Below, piece by piece: positions 10,815 to 21,317 of a stretch of 64,000 nt of DNA (the stretch's first letter is position 1; each line of letters begins with the position of its first letter). The stretch spans positions 29,798,782 through 29,862,781 of the forward strand of contig NC_065535.1 in assembly GCF_932294415.1 (NCBI RefSeq). The letters run 5' to 3'. Below the pieces are notes generated by a model that did no database searches, had not been told where the DNA came from, and was given only the letters and a program-made list of their open reading frames with translations. The position numbers and the translations under genes are program-made. The DNA is from Quercus robur (taxonomy: Eukaryota; Streptophyta; Magnoliopsida; Fagales; Fagaceae).

Positions 10815-11960
10815 ATGTCTCGTCGATCTTCCAGGGGTAAAGACATTGTTGCTGACGAACCAGCAACACCAGTTGCTAAAAGGACTCGTCTATCATCTCA
10901 AGCATCTCAAGATCCCAATGAGGATAGATTCAGAGTTCCCCTTAACTCACACGCCTACTCAAATGTGTTTGACAAGTCAACAACTATAGTGGAGCGGGTA
11001 GTAGAGTTCAACACCTTAGGGACTACTTTCATCCCTCGAATCTTTGAGAAACGAGACTGGGCAAACTTGTTCGGAAACTTTGATGATCCAATGGATGAGC
11101 TGGTCAAAGAATGCTTCTCCAATGCAACTGATCTTGGACCTATCCTCATTTTCTGGGTCAGAGGAACAGAGTTTAGTGTTACCCCAGACTCCATCGCAGA
11201 TCTTCTCGGCATCACCAGACCTCCGAATGTGAATTTTACTCCCTATGATGAACGAAATCCAGAGGTTGGAGAAATTTTACAAATCCTAGGACACGATCAT
11301 GAGGTATCCAGTGCAGGAACTTCCATCAGCACCGCAAAGTTTGCACCTGAGCTGACCACACTGAAGTTGATCATGTTCACCAATCTCTACCCACTGTCCA
11401 ACACTACATTCATCAATCTTGGGAGAGCTATATTTCTGTGTGATCTCATTACCGGAGCCCCCATTGATATATGTGCTCACATCTACTACAACTTGAGGAA
11501 GACCGCGTGTCGATCTACAGCTCGAGGAATCATTCCATTTTGCAGTCTCGTCATGAAACTCATTCTTAGTGCAGGCATTACTCCTCTTGCAGATGGTAAA
11601 ATGTTGACTCGTCAACGTCCCATTTCCTTATTCACTCTTCAAGCGAGCAGAAGTCACTCCTCCAAATCACCAAGAAGTGCTCACATCTCTCCGGTTACTT
11701 CATTTGCCCCTGACTCAGAGACTCCTGCACATACCACTTCTGCATCTCGTGCTGTTCCTGAAGCTTCACCGGCTGGTATTCCGCAAGCACAAACTGCTTC
11801 TCATACTGACAGAGTTGACAGTGTACTTGAGCATATTCAGAAACGTGTTGATGAGCTTGTGGCACTTCTCTACTCCACAAACAACCATGTCCAAATGTGC
11901 CTCGAGACTATGGAGAATCAGCTAGATGAGATTCAACGAAAGTTGGACGAGAGTCTTTAG
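10815..11960 (+). CDS. Element A ORF2: plant-transposon-type protein (381 aa)
   Basis: Starts MSRRSSRGKDIVADEPATP at the ATG directly after the putative acceptor; an upstream in-frame ATG at 10767 would lie in the intron. The middle contains TFIPRIFEKRDWANLFGNF, ELVKECFSNA, WVRGTEFSVTPDSIADLLGI and LKLIMFTNLYPLSNTTFINL, the pattern of the 'putative plant transposon protein' (Transposase_32-like) family, whose biochemical role is unknown. The N-terminus is basic with nuclear-signal-like KRTR, residues about 290-340 are Ser/Pro/Thr-rich, and the last 50 residues (SVLEHIQKRVDELVALL...) look like a coiled coil. It occupies the place of pol/env in the element. Only the core resembles ORF2 of element B. 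It is not a recognised DDE enzyme. Confidence 0.82.
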   Translation: MSRRSSRGKDIVADEPATPVAKRTRLSSQASQDPNEDRFRVPLNSHAYSNVFDKSTTIVERVVEFNTLGTTFIPRIFEKRDWANLFGNFDDPMDELVKECFSNATDLGPILIFWVRGTEFSVTPDSIADLLGITRPPNVNFTPYDERNPEVGEILQILGHDHEVSSAGTSISTAKFAPELTTLKLIMFTNLYPLSNTTFINLGRAIFLCDLITGAPIDICAHIYYNLRKTACRSTARGIIPFCSLVMKLILSAGITPLADGKMLTRQRPISLFTLQASRSHSSKSPRSAHISPVTSFAPDSETPAHTTSASRAVPEASPAGIPQAQTASHTDRVDSVLEHIQKRVDELVALLYSTNNHVQMCLETMENQLDEIQRKLDESL

Positions 11961-12777
11961 CTATTCGTGACAAAAAGGGGGAGAGCATTCAGTAAGGGGG
12001 AGAAAAGTTCAAAGGGAAGTGTGCATAGTGATAGGGGGAGTACACACGTACTTTTGTCATACTTTTGTTTTTAGTCTTATCGTCTAAACTTATGGTTTTT
12101 ATGATTTTGATACACTGTGTTTTGGTGTATAGATGTTCCTAACTCTTAACTTATACTCTTGGTTTAAACTTTAATATATGTTGAGGATGTTATTCAGGTA
12201 TTTGTTGGTTTGTACCCATATGCTTTTGTAAGCTTTTAGGGTTATTGTTTTATGCATAGTTTGTAGGCTTTATGGTATGTACCTTGCTTAAGTGCAGCCT
12301 TTATGCTATGTTGAAATCAGTACTTTAATCTAAATGTTCTGCATTTTGGTTTATGTACTGTCACTCTTGTGCCCTTGTAGGATTGTTCCTAGATGCATAT
12401 GCCTTGTGTGCTATGCATTGGTTGAGTGTTGAGCATACAAGTGTCTTGCCTTGTGCTTGTTAACTTGTATGTCCTTGTGTTCATTCCAAGTGTGAATGAG
12501 CACTGTGATCACTACCTTGTGGTGTTCACTTGGTTGATCAAGCCATGGTTTGTTTATTAACTCCATCTTTGCTTGATCTCATATTGCCTGTTTCATATGC
12601 ATTTACAATTTTCTGCTTACAATGATCATGGTGTATTGTTGTGTTTCAGGAGTTTATGTTCATATGATTCAAGTGCTTCACAGCTTCTAGAGTTAGGTGT
12701 GAGTGAGTTTTGTTCAACTGTTCCCAACTCACATGTTAAGTCTAGAGTCTGTTTTAGGGTTTTGTCACGGAATAGCC
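11961..12777 (+). other. 3' untranslated region of element A with purine tracts
   Basis: Just after the ORF2 stop come three GGGGGAG-type purine tracts (about 11975-12045), then about 700 bases that are near identical to 20640-21305 of element B. No coding capacity was recognised. Repeated purine tracts before the LTR are usual in SIRE-type elements. Confidence 0.65.
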
Positions 12778-12788
12778 AAAGGGGGAGA
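12778..12788 (+). promoter_or_regulatory. Polypurine tract of element A
   Basis: AAAGGGGGAGA sits one base before the 3' LTR (TGTAAGG at 12790), the expected position for the plus-strand primer. Confidence 0.88.
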
Positions 12789-12789
12789 T

Positions 12790-13887
12790 TGTAAGGTTGA
12801 ATTTATTCAACCATCTAATTGGCTTTATTCCGTGCCAAATTTGCTTGTAATTCAGCATTTAGTAACCCTGTATTTAGGTGGGATTGTTGTAAGGGTAGTG
12901 AGTGAGATAGAGTGAAGATTGCTCAAGAGTGTGCAAGAAAACAGAGTGTCGTGGCTGGGACTCGCGGGTGGACTCGCGGCTGCAAGCCGCCAGAAGCTGC
13001 ACACGTGCCAAGCATGCTGGAAGATGAACAGTCATGCTAGCTGGAGCACTACAGGACAAAACAAGACAACTGGCCATACGGTTAACTCGCGACTGGATCT
13101 CGCGACTTGGTCAAGCCGCGAGCCACCCCTGTTTTGGAAAAACCTGACGTTTCACATTCCTCTCCACTCCAGTATAAATACCCCTTTAACCCACGATTGA
13201 AAGAGAGCTTCCAGAGAGAATTTTGAGAGAGAAACCCTAAAGAAAAACAAGATTGTTTCACACACAATCCCTACCTTAGAGTCTCATCAAATTCCTTCAC
13301 TCTCTTCCTCTCCATTGTCAAATCCTTGAGAGGCATTATACCAAACCTGGTTCTCACCATTATCATCTCTGTGAGACAGTAGTTTGGAGTTCTGGGAAGC
13401 AGTTAGGAAGGAGCCAATCTTCATTGGTTGATGCTACGGTGTAGTAGCGGAATCCGGAAAGCTAGAAAAGAAAAAGGTTCGGCGCAACCTCGTTGGAGCA
13501 AGAAGCTTGGAGAGCTTAGGTGCACTGGGTAGATTAGGCTTGGAGGGTCTATTGCTGTCCTTGTATCCTAACTGTATTTTCTAGTGGATTGATTACCGCT
13601 TGGAGGGCGGCGGAGAGGTTTTTCGCCGAGGTCTTCGGTTTCCTCTTCGATAACACATCGGGTGTTATCTCTGTGTTTGCATCTTCCTTCCTCTCTATCT
13701 CTGCCTTTACATTATCTGCTGTGGTTTTATTTTGTTATGGCTTAGATAGTTTTTTAACCAATTTCATATTATAGCATATGTTAAATTTCCGCACACTTGT
13801 TGTTTGACATATTGCTTGTGTTGGTTAAGTTAATTTTTGGGGGTCTAAACGTTCAAAAGTGTTTTGGTACACGTTTTTGAACTTTCA
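12790..13887 (+). repeat. 3' LTR of element A
   Basis: 1098 bp, near identical to 5493-6603, TATAAATA at 13173-13180. It has one copy of the 13-bp unit GTCAAGCCGCGAG (13110-13122) where the 5' LTR has two. The target duplication CTATG follows at 13888. Confidence 0.92.
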
Positions 13888-14173
13888 CTATGACTTTTTG
13901 TTGTTTCAGATTCTTTGATCTATATTGAGCCTTCTTTGTGGTATCAAATTTGCTCTTTCATCAAGGGAAAAAAATCTGTCCTTCATGGACATATACTAAG
14001 TATTGACAAAAACCAAATGAAGATGAGAGACAAAAAGCATTATTGAAATATATATATATATATATTTATTTATATATATCAAATACATAAATAAAGAGGC
14101 CTTAATTGCTTTAATAGTGATATCTTCACATACACATTGGGACCAGTATATGTGTGTATATATATATATATAT
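13888..14173 (-). other. Harbinger DNA between elements A and B
   Basis: Starts with the element A target duplication and ends in a TA run that served as the target (TATAT) of element B. Together with 5057-5492 and 22414-24855 it makes up the host Harbinger element. No gene seen. Confidence 0.7.
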
Positions 14174-15282
14174 TGTAAGGTTGAATTTATTCAACCATCT
14201 AATTGGCTTTATTCCGTACCAAATTTGCTTGTAATTCAGCATTTAGTAACCCTGTATTTAGGTGGGTTTGTTGTAAGGGTAGTGAGTGAGATAGAGTGAA
14301 GATTGCTCAAGAGTGTGCAAGAAAACAGAGACTCGCGGCTGGGACTCGCGGGTGACTCACGGCTGCAAGCCGCCAGAAGCAGCACACGTGCCAAGCATAC
14401 TGGAAGATGAACAGTCATGCTAGCTGGAGCACTACAGGACAAAACAGGACAACTGGCCATACGATTAACTCGCAACTGGATCTCGCGACTTAGTCAAGCC
14501 GCGAGGTCAAGCCGCGAAACACCCCTGTTTTGTAAAACCTGACGTTTCACATTCCTCTCCCACTCCAGTATAAATACCCCTTTTACCCACGATTGAAAGA
14601 GAGTTTTCAGAGAGAATTTTGAGAGAGAAACCCTAAAGAAAAACCAGATTGTTTCACCCACAATCTCTACCTTAGAGTCTCTTCAAATTCCTCAACTCTC
14701 TTCCTCTCCATTGTCAAATACTTGAGAGGTATTATACCAAACCTGGTTCTCACCATCATCATCACTGTGAGACAGTTGTTTGGATTTCTGGGAAGCAGTT
14801 AGGAAGGAACCAATCTTCATTGGTTGATACTACGGTCTAGTAGCGGAATCCGGGAAGCTATAAAAGAAAAAGGTTCGGCGCAACCTCGTTGGAGCAAGAA
14901 GCTTGGAGGGCTTAGGTGCACTGGGTAGATTAGGCTTGGAGGGTCTATTGCTGTCCTTGTATCCCAACTGTATTTTCTAGTGGATTGTTTACCGCTTGGA
15001 GGGCGGCGGAGAGGTTTTACGCCGAGGGCTTCGGTTTCCTCTTCGATAACACATCGCGTGTTGTCTTTGTGTTTGCATCTTCCTTCCTCTCTATCTTTGC
15101 CATTATATTATCTACTGTGGATTTTATTCTGTTTTGGTTTAGATAGTTTTTAACCAATTTCATATTATAGCATATGTTAAGTTTCCGCACACTAGTTGTT
15201 TAACATATTACTTGAATTGGTTAAGTTGTAATTTGGGGGTCTAAATGTTCAAAGGTGTTTTGTACACGTTTTTGAACTTTCA
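14174..15282 (+). repeat. 5' LTR of element B
   Basis: 1109 bp, TGTAAGG...TTTCA, TATAAATA at 14569-14576. Carries the 13-bp GTCAAGCCGCGA unit twice (14513-14525 and 14526-14537). Confidence 0.92.
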
Positions 15283-15284
15283 AT

Positions 15285-15296
15285 TGGTATCAGAGC
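15285..15296 (+). promoter_or_regulatory. Primer binding site of element B
   Basis: TGGTATCAGAGC, initiator-Met-tRNA complementary, directly after the 5' LTR. Confidence 0.93.
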
Positions 15297-15351
15297 GGGT
15301 ACACTGCTATTGGTTTCATTACCATTGTGTGATCTTTGACTCCCTTTTGAG

Positions 15352-17322
15352 ATGGATAGGTCTCAATCCCTAAATGCACCTCCATATTTTGATGGTAGTA
15401 ATTATGCTTTTTGGAAGGTTCGCATGAGAGTTTTTCTGTGTTCTATTGATGAATCCGTTTGGGATGCTGTTGAGATTGGTTGGACCATACCTGAGGCAGC
15501 CAAATCCACATGGGATAAGGCAGCACTTGCTGCATCTAATGCTAACAGTAAAGCACTCAATGCTATTTTCTGTGGTGTGTCTCCAGATGAATTTCACAGG
15601 ATTTCTCATATTACCGTTGCCAAAGAAGTATGGGAGATTTTGGAAACCACCTATGAAGGCACGAAGAAAGTGAAAGACACCAAGTTGCAAATGCTGACCA
15701 CTCGGTTTGAGGAGCTCAAAATGAGTGAGGATGAGTCTTTTGACTCTTTCTATGGGAAGCTAAATGAGGTGGTGGTAAGTAAGTTCAACTTGGGGGAGAA
15801 AACGGAGGACTCAAAGATTGTAAGGAAGATCCTTCGATCATTGCCGGAAAGTTTTCGTGCTAAAGTGACAGCAATTGAAGAGAGCAAGGACCTTGATGAC
15901 ATCAAAGTACAGGAGCTAGTTGGTTCTCTGCAGACTTATGAGATGTCGCTGCCCAATCAACGGAAGAGTAAATCTCTTGCTCTAAAGACCATTAATGAGA
16001 AGGTGGAAGATCATGACTCATCGGGAGAAGATGTGGTTGACAAAGATGTTGCGTACCTTGTCAAAAATTTCAGAAAGTTCTTGAAATTCAAAAATAATGG
16101 CAAATTTGATGATAAAAGAAAATTCCAAAGTTCTGGAAGGGAGAAGAGGGAATTCAAAAAGAAAGATGGAAAAGAATCCCAACCCACACAAGGTGTCACT
16201 TGTTTCGAATGTAACGGGCATGGACACTTTAAGAAGGAATGTCCGAATTATCTGAAATCGAAAGGTAAAGTGTATGCCACGACCTTGAGTGACTCGGATT
16301 CGTCTGACTCAGAATCTGAAGAGAGCTGTGATGGAGATGGGAACTATTCGGCTTTTATGACTATTGCTCATGTTGAGTCTTCAGATGAGTTGAATCTGCT
16401 TGTACGAGACCTTGGAGAACATAGTGATGATGAATCACTAGGAATTGTTGAAGAATCAGATGCTGAAGAAGATGAAAGCACAGCAAATCTTCAAGAGAAT
16501 TATAACTCACTCTTGGAGAAGTCGGGTGAGTACACAAGGGTGGCCAAGGCTGCTGTGAGAAAAATGAAGAAGGCTGAGGAGGACTACAAAAGTCTCCTAA
16601 TTCGATATAGGGAGGCCAAATGTGAGATAGAAACACTGAATGGTGAGTTGTCCGAAGCTTACACAAAAGTGAGATTTCTTGAGAATGAGGTTGTGCAAGC
16701 GAATGCTAAAATAGAGAGGGTCACCACCAAGAAGCTAGATGATGTTATATCATCTCAAAAGAGCTTTTCAGACAAATCCGGATTGGGATATACCGGAGGA
16801 AGTAGTTCATCTGGAAATGTCACTAAAGAAGTGAAGTTTGTAAAGGCCAAAGATCCAGTTGTAGCTGACCTTACTGGTGAGAAGCTCGAGGTGGAGGAGA
16901 AGAAGAATGTGGTGAACCAATGGATACTGAATCCCCGTAATCAGTCTGTGGGCAGGTCTGAATCTCGTGCCAAGTCACGTCCACGACCACAAAGAGGTCC
17001 TAGAGGAACTTATGTGTGCCATTATTGCGGACTTCAAGGGCATACTCGACCAAATTGCCAAAAGCTGAGAGCAAAGAACAGTGCAACTCCTCAAAGGTCA
17101 GGAGGACCCAGAAATGATAGGAGAATTTGGGCAGGTGATCAATCTAGAGATCAAAATGGAGATCCCGGAATGATGAACGTGATGAAGATGATTGGTGCAT
17201 TCACCAACTGCTTGGAAAGCTTCTCACGAAGGTTTGAAAGCCCTAACTCCCGTACCCAATCCTATAAGGAAATCACCCCAAACGCAAGTGACGTGTGGGT
17301 GAAAAAGGGTACTCATGCATAA
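15352..17322 (+). CDS. Element B gag polyprotein (SIRE-type, 656 aa)
   Basis: Same length as the gag of element A and nearly the same sequence: opening MDRSQSLNAPPYFDGSNYAF, zinc knuckles CFECNGHGHFKKEC and CHYCGLQGHTRPNC, an acidic Ser-rich stretch and a coiled-coil region between them, ending in a GTHA tail. Differences are scattered single substitutions (for example KPEA to IPEA near residue 47), with no stop or frameshift in 1971 bases. An open frame kept in both copies suggests gag was functional until recently. No in-frame or frameshifted pol follows the TAA. Confidence 0.92.
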   Translation: MDRSQSLNAPPYFDGSNYAFWKVRMRVFLCSIDESVWDAVEIGWTIPEAAKSTWDKAALAASNANSKALNAIFCGVSPDEFHRISHITVAKEVWEILETTYEGTKKVKDTKLQMLTTRFEELKMSEDESFDSFYGKLNEVVVSKFNLGEKTEDSKIVRKILRSLPESFRAKVTAIEESKDLDDIKVQELVGSLQTYEMSLPNQRKSKSLALKTINEKVEDHDSSGEDVVDKDVAYLVKNFRKFLKFKNNGKFDDKRKFQSSGREKREFKKKDGKESQPTQGVTCFECNGHGHFKKECPNYLKSKGKVYATTLSDSDSSDSESEESCDGDGNYSAFMTIAHVESSDELNLLVRDLGEHSDDESLGIVEESDAEEDESTANLQENYNSLLEKSGEYTRVAKAAVRKMKKAEEDYKSLLIRYREAKCEIETLNGELSEAYTKVRFLENEVVQANAKIERVTTKKLDDVISSQKSFSDKSGLGYTGGSSSSGNVTKEVKFVKAKDPVVADLTGEKLEVEEKKNVVNQWILNPRNQSVGRSESRAKSRPRPQRGPRGTYVCHYCGLQGHTRPNCQKLRAKNSATPQRSGGPRNDRRIWAGDQSRDQNGDPGMMNVMKMIGAFTNCLESFSRRFESPNSRTQSYKEITPNASDVWVKKGTHA

Positions 17323-18394
17323 GCATTACAACATGTCCATGCATTAATACTTCCTATGCTTTGTGACTATGTTTGTTTGGTTTGCTTGCTGTTTTTGATG
17401 TTGGTTGTTTGCTTGTCTACTTGTGAATATTTTTAATTTTGTTTTATCAATCTTTTTGTTTCTTGTGTCAAAAATCCAATAATCACATAAAAAATTAGAA
17501 AATCAAAAAGTTTAATTGACTTTGTTGAGTTTTGTCTCAAAACTTGTTTTGTCTCAAAACTTGTTTTGTCTCAAAACTTGTTTTGTCTTGTACCTTTGTG
17601 CTAATGGCTTTGTGCATTTTCGAGCATTGCTTGTTTTCATGCACTTATATCACTGTGGGAAAAATCTTGAAATCTATGTGATTGTTGTAAATAGATCTTC
17701 AAACTTGTCATGAATGATTAGTGAATGGTTATGTTAATCTTGAGACATGCATAGACTTGTGTCTATATATCTTCCCACTCTTTATTTTTGTTTTGCTAAA
17801 AAGAGCTCACCAAATGTAAATCTCCAAATGTAAAGAGATATTGAGCTGCAAAAACCTGTCGCACATTCTAGTATTCGACTAGGAAAAAGGGTAAGCGACC
17901 TTATATTAAAGTGAATGTTTATTCAAAAAGCCAAAGGCTTGTTCATTAAAGTGAAATGTCAAATATCACTCTCACAATGAGAGGTGATTGCCTCAAAAGA
18001 TCAAAAAGATCAAATGTTATGATTAAAAGTGGAGTCAAATGTAAAACTCCAAGTCATGTTATCAAGTTTTATGGGAGGTCATATATACATATTTCTATAA
18101 TTGAGATAGGTCACATGATCTAGTGCTAATTGTGTATGCCTTGGTTGAATCGATCATTGAAGCTTCACATTAGACAAAGGACTATCTCATTGTTGATATC
18201 CACACATAACACACAAGTTTATGTTCAATAAATGCCATATTCATTTGTGTGATTGTACTTGATGAAATGTGTTTTCACATGCTCAATCTTTGTTAATTCA
18301 AGCACAAAAAGATTTTTGAGTGTTTTAGGTGTTTTTGGAAAGTATTTTGTTTGAAAAATCTGAAAATTTCAAAAATCCAGTTTTGCCCTGTTTT
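17323..18394 (+). other. Non-coding spacer of element B after gag
   Basis: Counterpart of 8646-9689. It contains a short local triplication of TTGTCTCAAAAC near 17530-17590 absent from element A. No pol motif was found. Confidence 0.7.
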
Positions 18395-18655
18395 GGCGGC
18401 TCAGTCGCGGGTATGTCAAGTCGCGAGCCTCAGTCGCATCTTCGCTGGTCATTTTTGGCGACTTGTTCGCGAGTGGAAGGTCCAGTCGCGAGGTTCACTC
18501 AGAGATTTTCGCAGCTCAGCTCGCGACTCACTCGCGGGTAGACTTTCTAGTCGCGAAAAACACTTAGAAAAATTTTCAAATTTTTGTTCTTAAGTGCTTT
18601 GGCGGCTTGAGCTGGCGACTGTGTGGCGACTTAATCAAGTCGCGAAAATCACGTG
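18395..18655 (+). promoter_or_regulatory. CGCG-motif cluster upstream of ORF2, element B
   Basis: Repeated AGTCGCGA, CTCGCGAC, TTCGCGAG cores, aligned with 9690-9955 of element A. The cluster lies just upstream of the region where the two elements stop resembling each other. Confidence 0.45.
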
Positions 18656-18817
18656 TTTGGCAGAAACAGGAGCAGTTTTTAAACCTCTTTTCAGTTTTCC
18701 CTCGAACTTTTGTGACTGTTCATCTTCTCTCTAAACTATCTCCTTTCCAAACACTCCGTGCTCCCATTTCCATTCTCCATTGTTGCATACTTTTTGCTCG
18801 AATTCTTCAAGTCTCAG

Positions 18818-19411
18818 GTATGGGTTTTCAATTTTGAACTCATTTCTACTTGATTTTGTGTTTTTTCCCTTAGATCTTTCGCATATGTTCTTGATTTAGA
18901 AATGGGTTTGTGTTTTGGCCATTGTTCTTTGTTCATGCTTAGCTTGCGGATGCTGTTGCTAAAGTTTGTGTTGATGGTAGTCGTTTCCTTTTTGGTCTTC
19001 ATCCTGTGCTTAGCTTAGTGTGTCTTTTATTTTATCTGATCTTGAGCTGTTGTGTTATTTCAAAATGTTCCGTTGGATATTGTGTGTTTTTACTGTGCTG
19101 AATGTGCTTGTTCTATTGTGTTAATCTGTTGGGAGCTTCTGTGAGTCTCAAAATACTGATTGTGTGTCATATCATTTTTTTCCATTATATGTCTCAATGA
19201 CATATATCTGCCTTTAGGATAGTTTCTCCATGTTGTTCATGTGTTTCCTATCTTAGGCTTGGTTTATCCATGTGATTGATCTAAGTAGCTTATTGTTTAA
19301 GTGTTCAAAGTTCATTTGTATGGATGATATCTCTTTGTTAATTACATGGTACTGACTGGTTCTGCACATATATTGTTCTATGCTGTTGTGGCCTTTTCTG
19401 ATTGTTCACAG
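18818..19411 (+). promoter_or_regulatory. Probable 5'-leader intron of ORF2, element B
   Basis: Donor CTCAG|GTATGGGTTTT and acceptor GATTGTTCACAG just before the ATG at 19412. Same design as in element A with different interior sequence. Confidence 0.6.
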
Positions 19412-20488
19412 ATGGCTCCCTCACCTCCGAAGAAGAAATCTACTGCAAAGAAGGCTGACAAAAGATTGAAAATGGATTCTAAACTGTTTAGGTCAGTTCA
19501 TCACTTTGAGAGATACAAGGATAACTTCTTGAATGCAGGAATTATTCAAGAAAGATTTGTAGATTTGGAGGACTTAAGACAAACCTTTATCCCCAGCTGT
19601 TTTGAAGGAAGAGGATGGGAAAAGCTTCTGAGTGATTTCCCTGTTGTGTCTGAACCCCTGATTAGGGAATTTTACTCAAATGCTGTGATAAAGGAGAATG
19701 AGTTAAGTTGCTGGGTTAGAGGTAAAGAATTCATTTTGGATGCACATGTCATAGATGATGTACTAGGGCTTGAAGGATTAGAAGATGAGGAATTTATCAA
19801 TTACAAGGATAGGAGTGTTTCTATTGAAACAGTTCAACAAAGGATAAGTGGGCAGAGAGAAGGGAAATGTTTGAATACCACTGCCTTTCCAGTGGACATG
19901 AGGTGTCTAACAATAATCATGATGTTTAACCTCTATCCCATTAAGAAATTGACTACAATCAATTGTGCTAGAGCAGTTTTTCTGATGGATCTCAAAGAAA
20001 AGAATTTCATAGACATAAGTTCCCACATATATGACACCATTGTGGATGAGACAAGAACAACCTCTAGGCCAAAATTGATCTTTCCCAGTTTGCTAATGAG
20101 AATTTTTAGAAGGAAGGGTGTTCCAATCCCTCAAGACATCAGTCCCATGTCCACACCCTCTGCAATTAACAAGCTTACCTGCAAAAGGATAAGTGTTAGG
20201 CTTCCAGGAGAAGAAGATGAAGGTGATGAAGGAGAGGGTGTCCCAATGGAGACTGAAGCAGAGGCAGCAGGGCATGCATCAACCTCAACACCCAGGAGGA
20301 GTGGCAAAAGGTCTAGAGCATCAACTTCTTCAGATACACCTCCAGATGCTTTCCAAATCATTCTGGAACAACTTGATGGGATCAGAGAAGTCCAGACTGA
20401 GCACTCTAACAGGATGAGAGCCATGCAGGACCAGATTGATGTATTGTCTGCAAAACTTGACAGCTTCACCACTCAGCATAACCAGTGA
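19412..20488 (+). CDS. Element B ORF2: divergent plant-transposon-type protein (358 aa)
   Basis: Starts MAPSPPKKKSTAKKADKRLK, a very basic N-terminus resembling a nuclear signal; an upstream in-frame ATG at 19346 would be intronic. The core shows QTFIPSCFEGRGWEKLL, REFYSNAVIKENELSCWVRG, AHVIDDVLGL, LTIIMMFNLYPIKKLTTINC and FIDISSHIYDTI, matching the same 'putative plant transposon protein' family as ORF2 of element A. Residues about 285-325 are acidic then Ser/Thr-rich (TSTPRRSGKRSRASTSS), and the last 40 residues form a likely coiled coil. Outside the core I see little identity to element A ORF2, in contrast to the nearly identical gags. Function unknown. Confidence 0.82.
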   Translation: MAPSPPKKKSTAKKADKRLKMDSKLFRSVHHFERYKDNFLNAGIIQERFVDLEDLRQTFIPSCFEGRGWEKLLSDFPVVSEPLIREFYSNAVIKENELSCWVRGKEFILDAHVIDDVLGLEGLEDEEFINYKDRSVSIETVQQRISGQREGKCLNTTAFPVDMRCLTIIMMFNLYPIKKLTTINCARAVFLMDLKEKNFIDISSHIYDTIVDETRTTSRPKLIFPSLLMRIFRRKGVPIPQDISPMSTPSAINKLTCKRISVRLPGEEDEGDEGEGVPMETEAEAAGHASTSTPRRSGKRSRASTSSDTPPDAFQIILEQLDGIREVQTEHSNRMRAMQDQIDVLSAKLDSFTTQHNQ

Positions 20489-21305
20489 CCCTTTGGCCAT
20501 TCCGGTCAAAAAGAGGGAGATGTCATTGATGATGAAAAGCAGAAAAGCAAATCTTAAGGGGGAGTAATGTGTTAAGGGGGAGTTGTCAAAGTTATCAAAA
20601 TCAGAAACTTTGTTTATATATGCTTATTTTTTTTGAGACACTGTGTTTTTGGTGTATAGTTGTTTCTAACTCTTTACTTATACTCTTGGTTTAAAATTTA
20701 ATATATTTTGATGATGTTATTCAGGATGTTTTTGTGTTTGTACCCATGTGCTTTTGTAAGCTTTTAGGGTTATTGTTTTATGCATAGTTTGTAGGCTTTA
20801 TGGTATGTACCTTGCTTAATGCAGCCTTTATGCTATGTTAAAATCAGTACTTTAATCTAAATGTTCTGCATTTTGGTTTATGTACTGTCACTCTTGTGCC
20901 CTTGTAGGATTGTTCCTAGATGCATATACCTTGTGTGTTATGCATTGGTTGAGTGTTGAGCATACAAGTGTCTTGCCTTGTGCTTGTTAACTTGTATGTC
21001 CTTGTGTTCATTCCAAGTGTGAATGAGCACTGTGATCACTACCTTGTGGTGTTCACTTGGTTGATCAAGCCATGGCCTGTTTCTTAACTCCATCTTTGCT
21101 TGATCACATATTGCCTGTTTCATATGCATTTATAATTTTCTGCTTACAATGATCATGGTGTATTGTTGTGTTTCAGGAGTATTATGTTCATATGATTCAA
21201 GTGCTTCACAGCTTCTAGAGTTAGGTGTGAGTGAGTTTTGCTCAACTGTTCCCAACTCACATGTTAAGTCTAGAGTCTGTTTTAGGGTTTTGTCATGGAA
21301 TAGCC
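20489..21305 (+). other. 3' untranslated region of element B with purine tracts
   Basis: AAGGGGGAG tracts at about 20558-20583, then from about 20632 sequence near identical to element A from about 12105. No coding region. Confidence 0.65.
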
Positions 21306-21316
21306 AAAGGGGGAGA
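21306..21316 (+). promoter_or_regulatory. Polypurine tract of element B
   Basis: AAAGGGGGAGA one base before the 3' LTR. Confidence 0.88.
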
Positions 21317-21317
21317 T

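Larger units (their letters stand above)
5493..13887 (+). mobile_element. Element A: complete non-autonomous SIRE-like Copia retrotransposon with gag and a second ORF
   Basis: LTRs at 5493-6603 and 12790-13887 begin TGTAAGG and end TTTCA, flanked by the 5-bp duplication CTATG (5488-5492 and 13888-13892), so this is one insertion event. A Met-tRNA-type primer site follows the 5' LTR and a polypurine tract precedes the 3' LTR. The interior holds a 656-aa gag and a 381-aa second ORF but no protease, integrase, reverse transcriptase or RNase H. By eye the LTRs differ by about a dozen substitutions plus a 13-bp unit, so insertion is recent. Gag and primer site place it with SIRE/Maximus-type Copia elements. 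Mobility would need enzymes from another element. Confidence 0.92.

Noticed and set aside
17530..17590. Short repeats of TTGTCTCAAAAC as a possible repeat array of CRISPR type
   Set aside because: Direct tandem repeats without spacers in a plant retrotransposon; not a CRISPR array.
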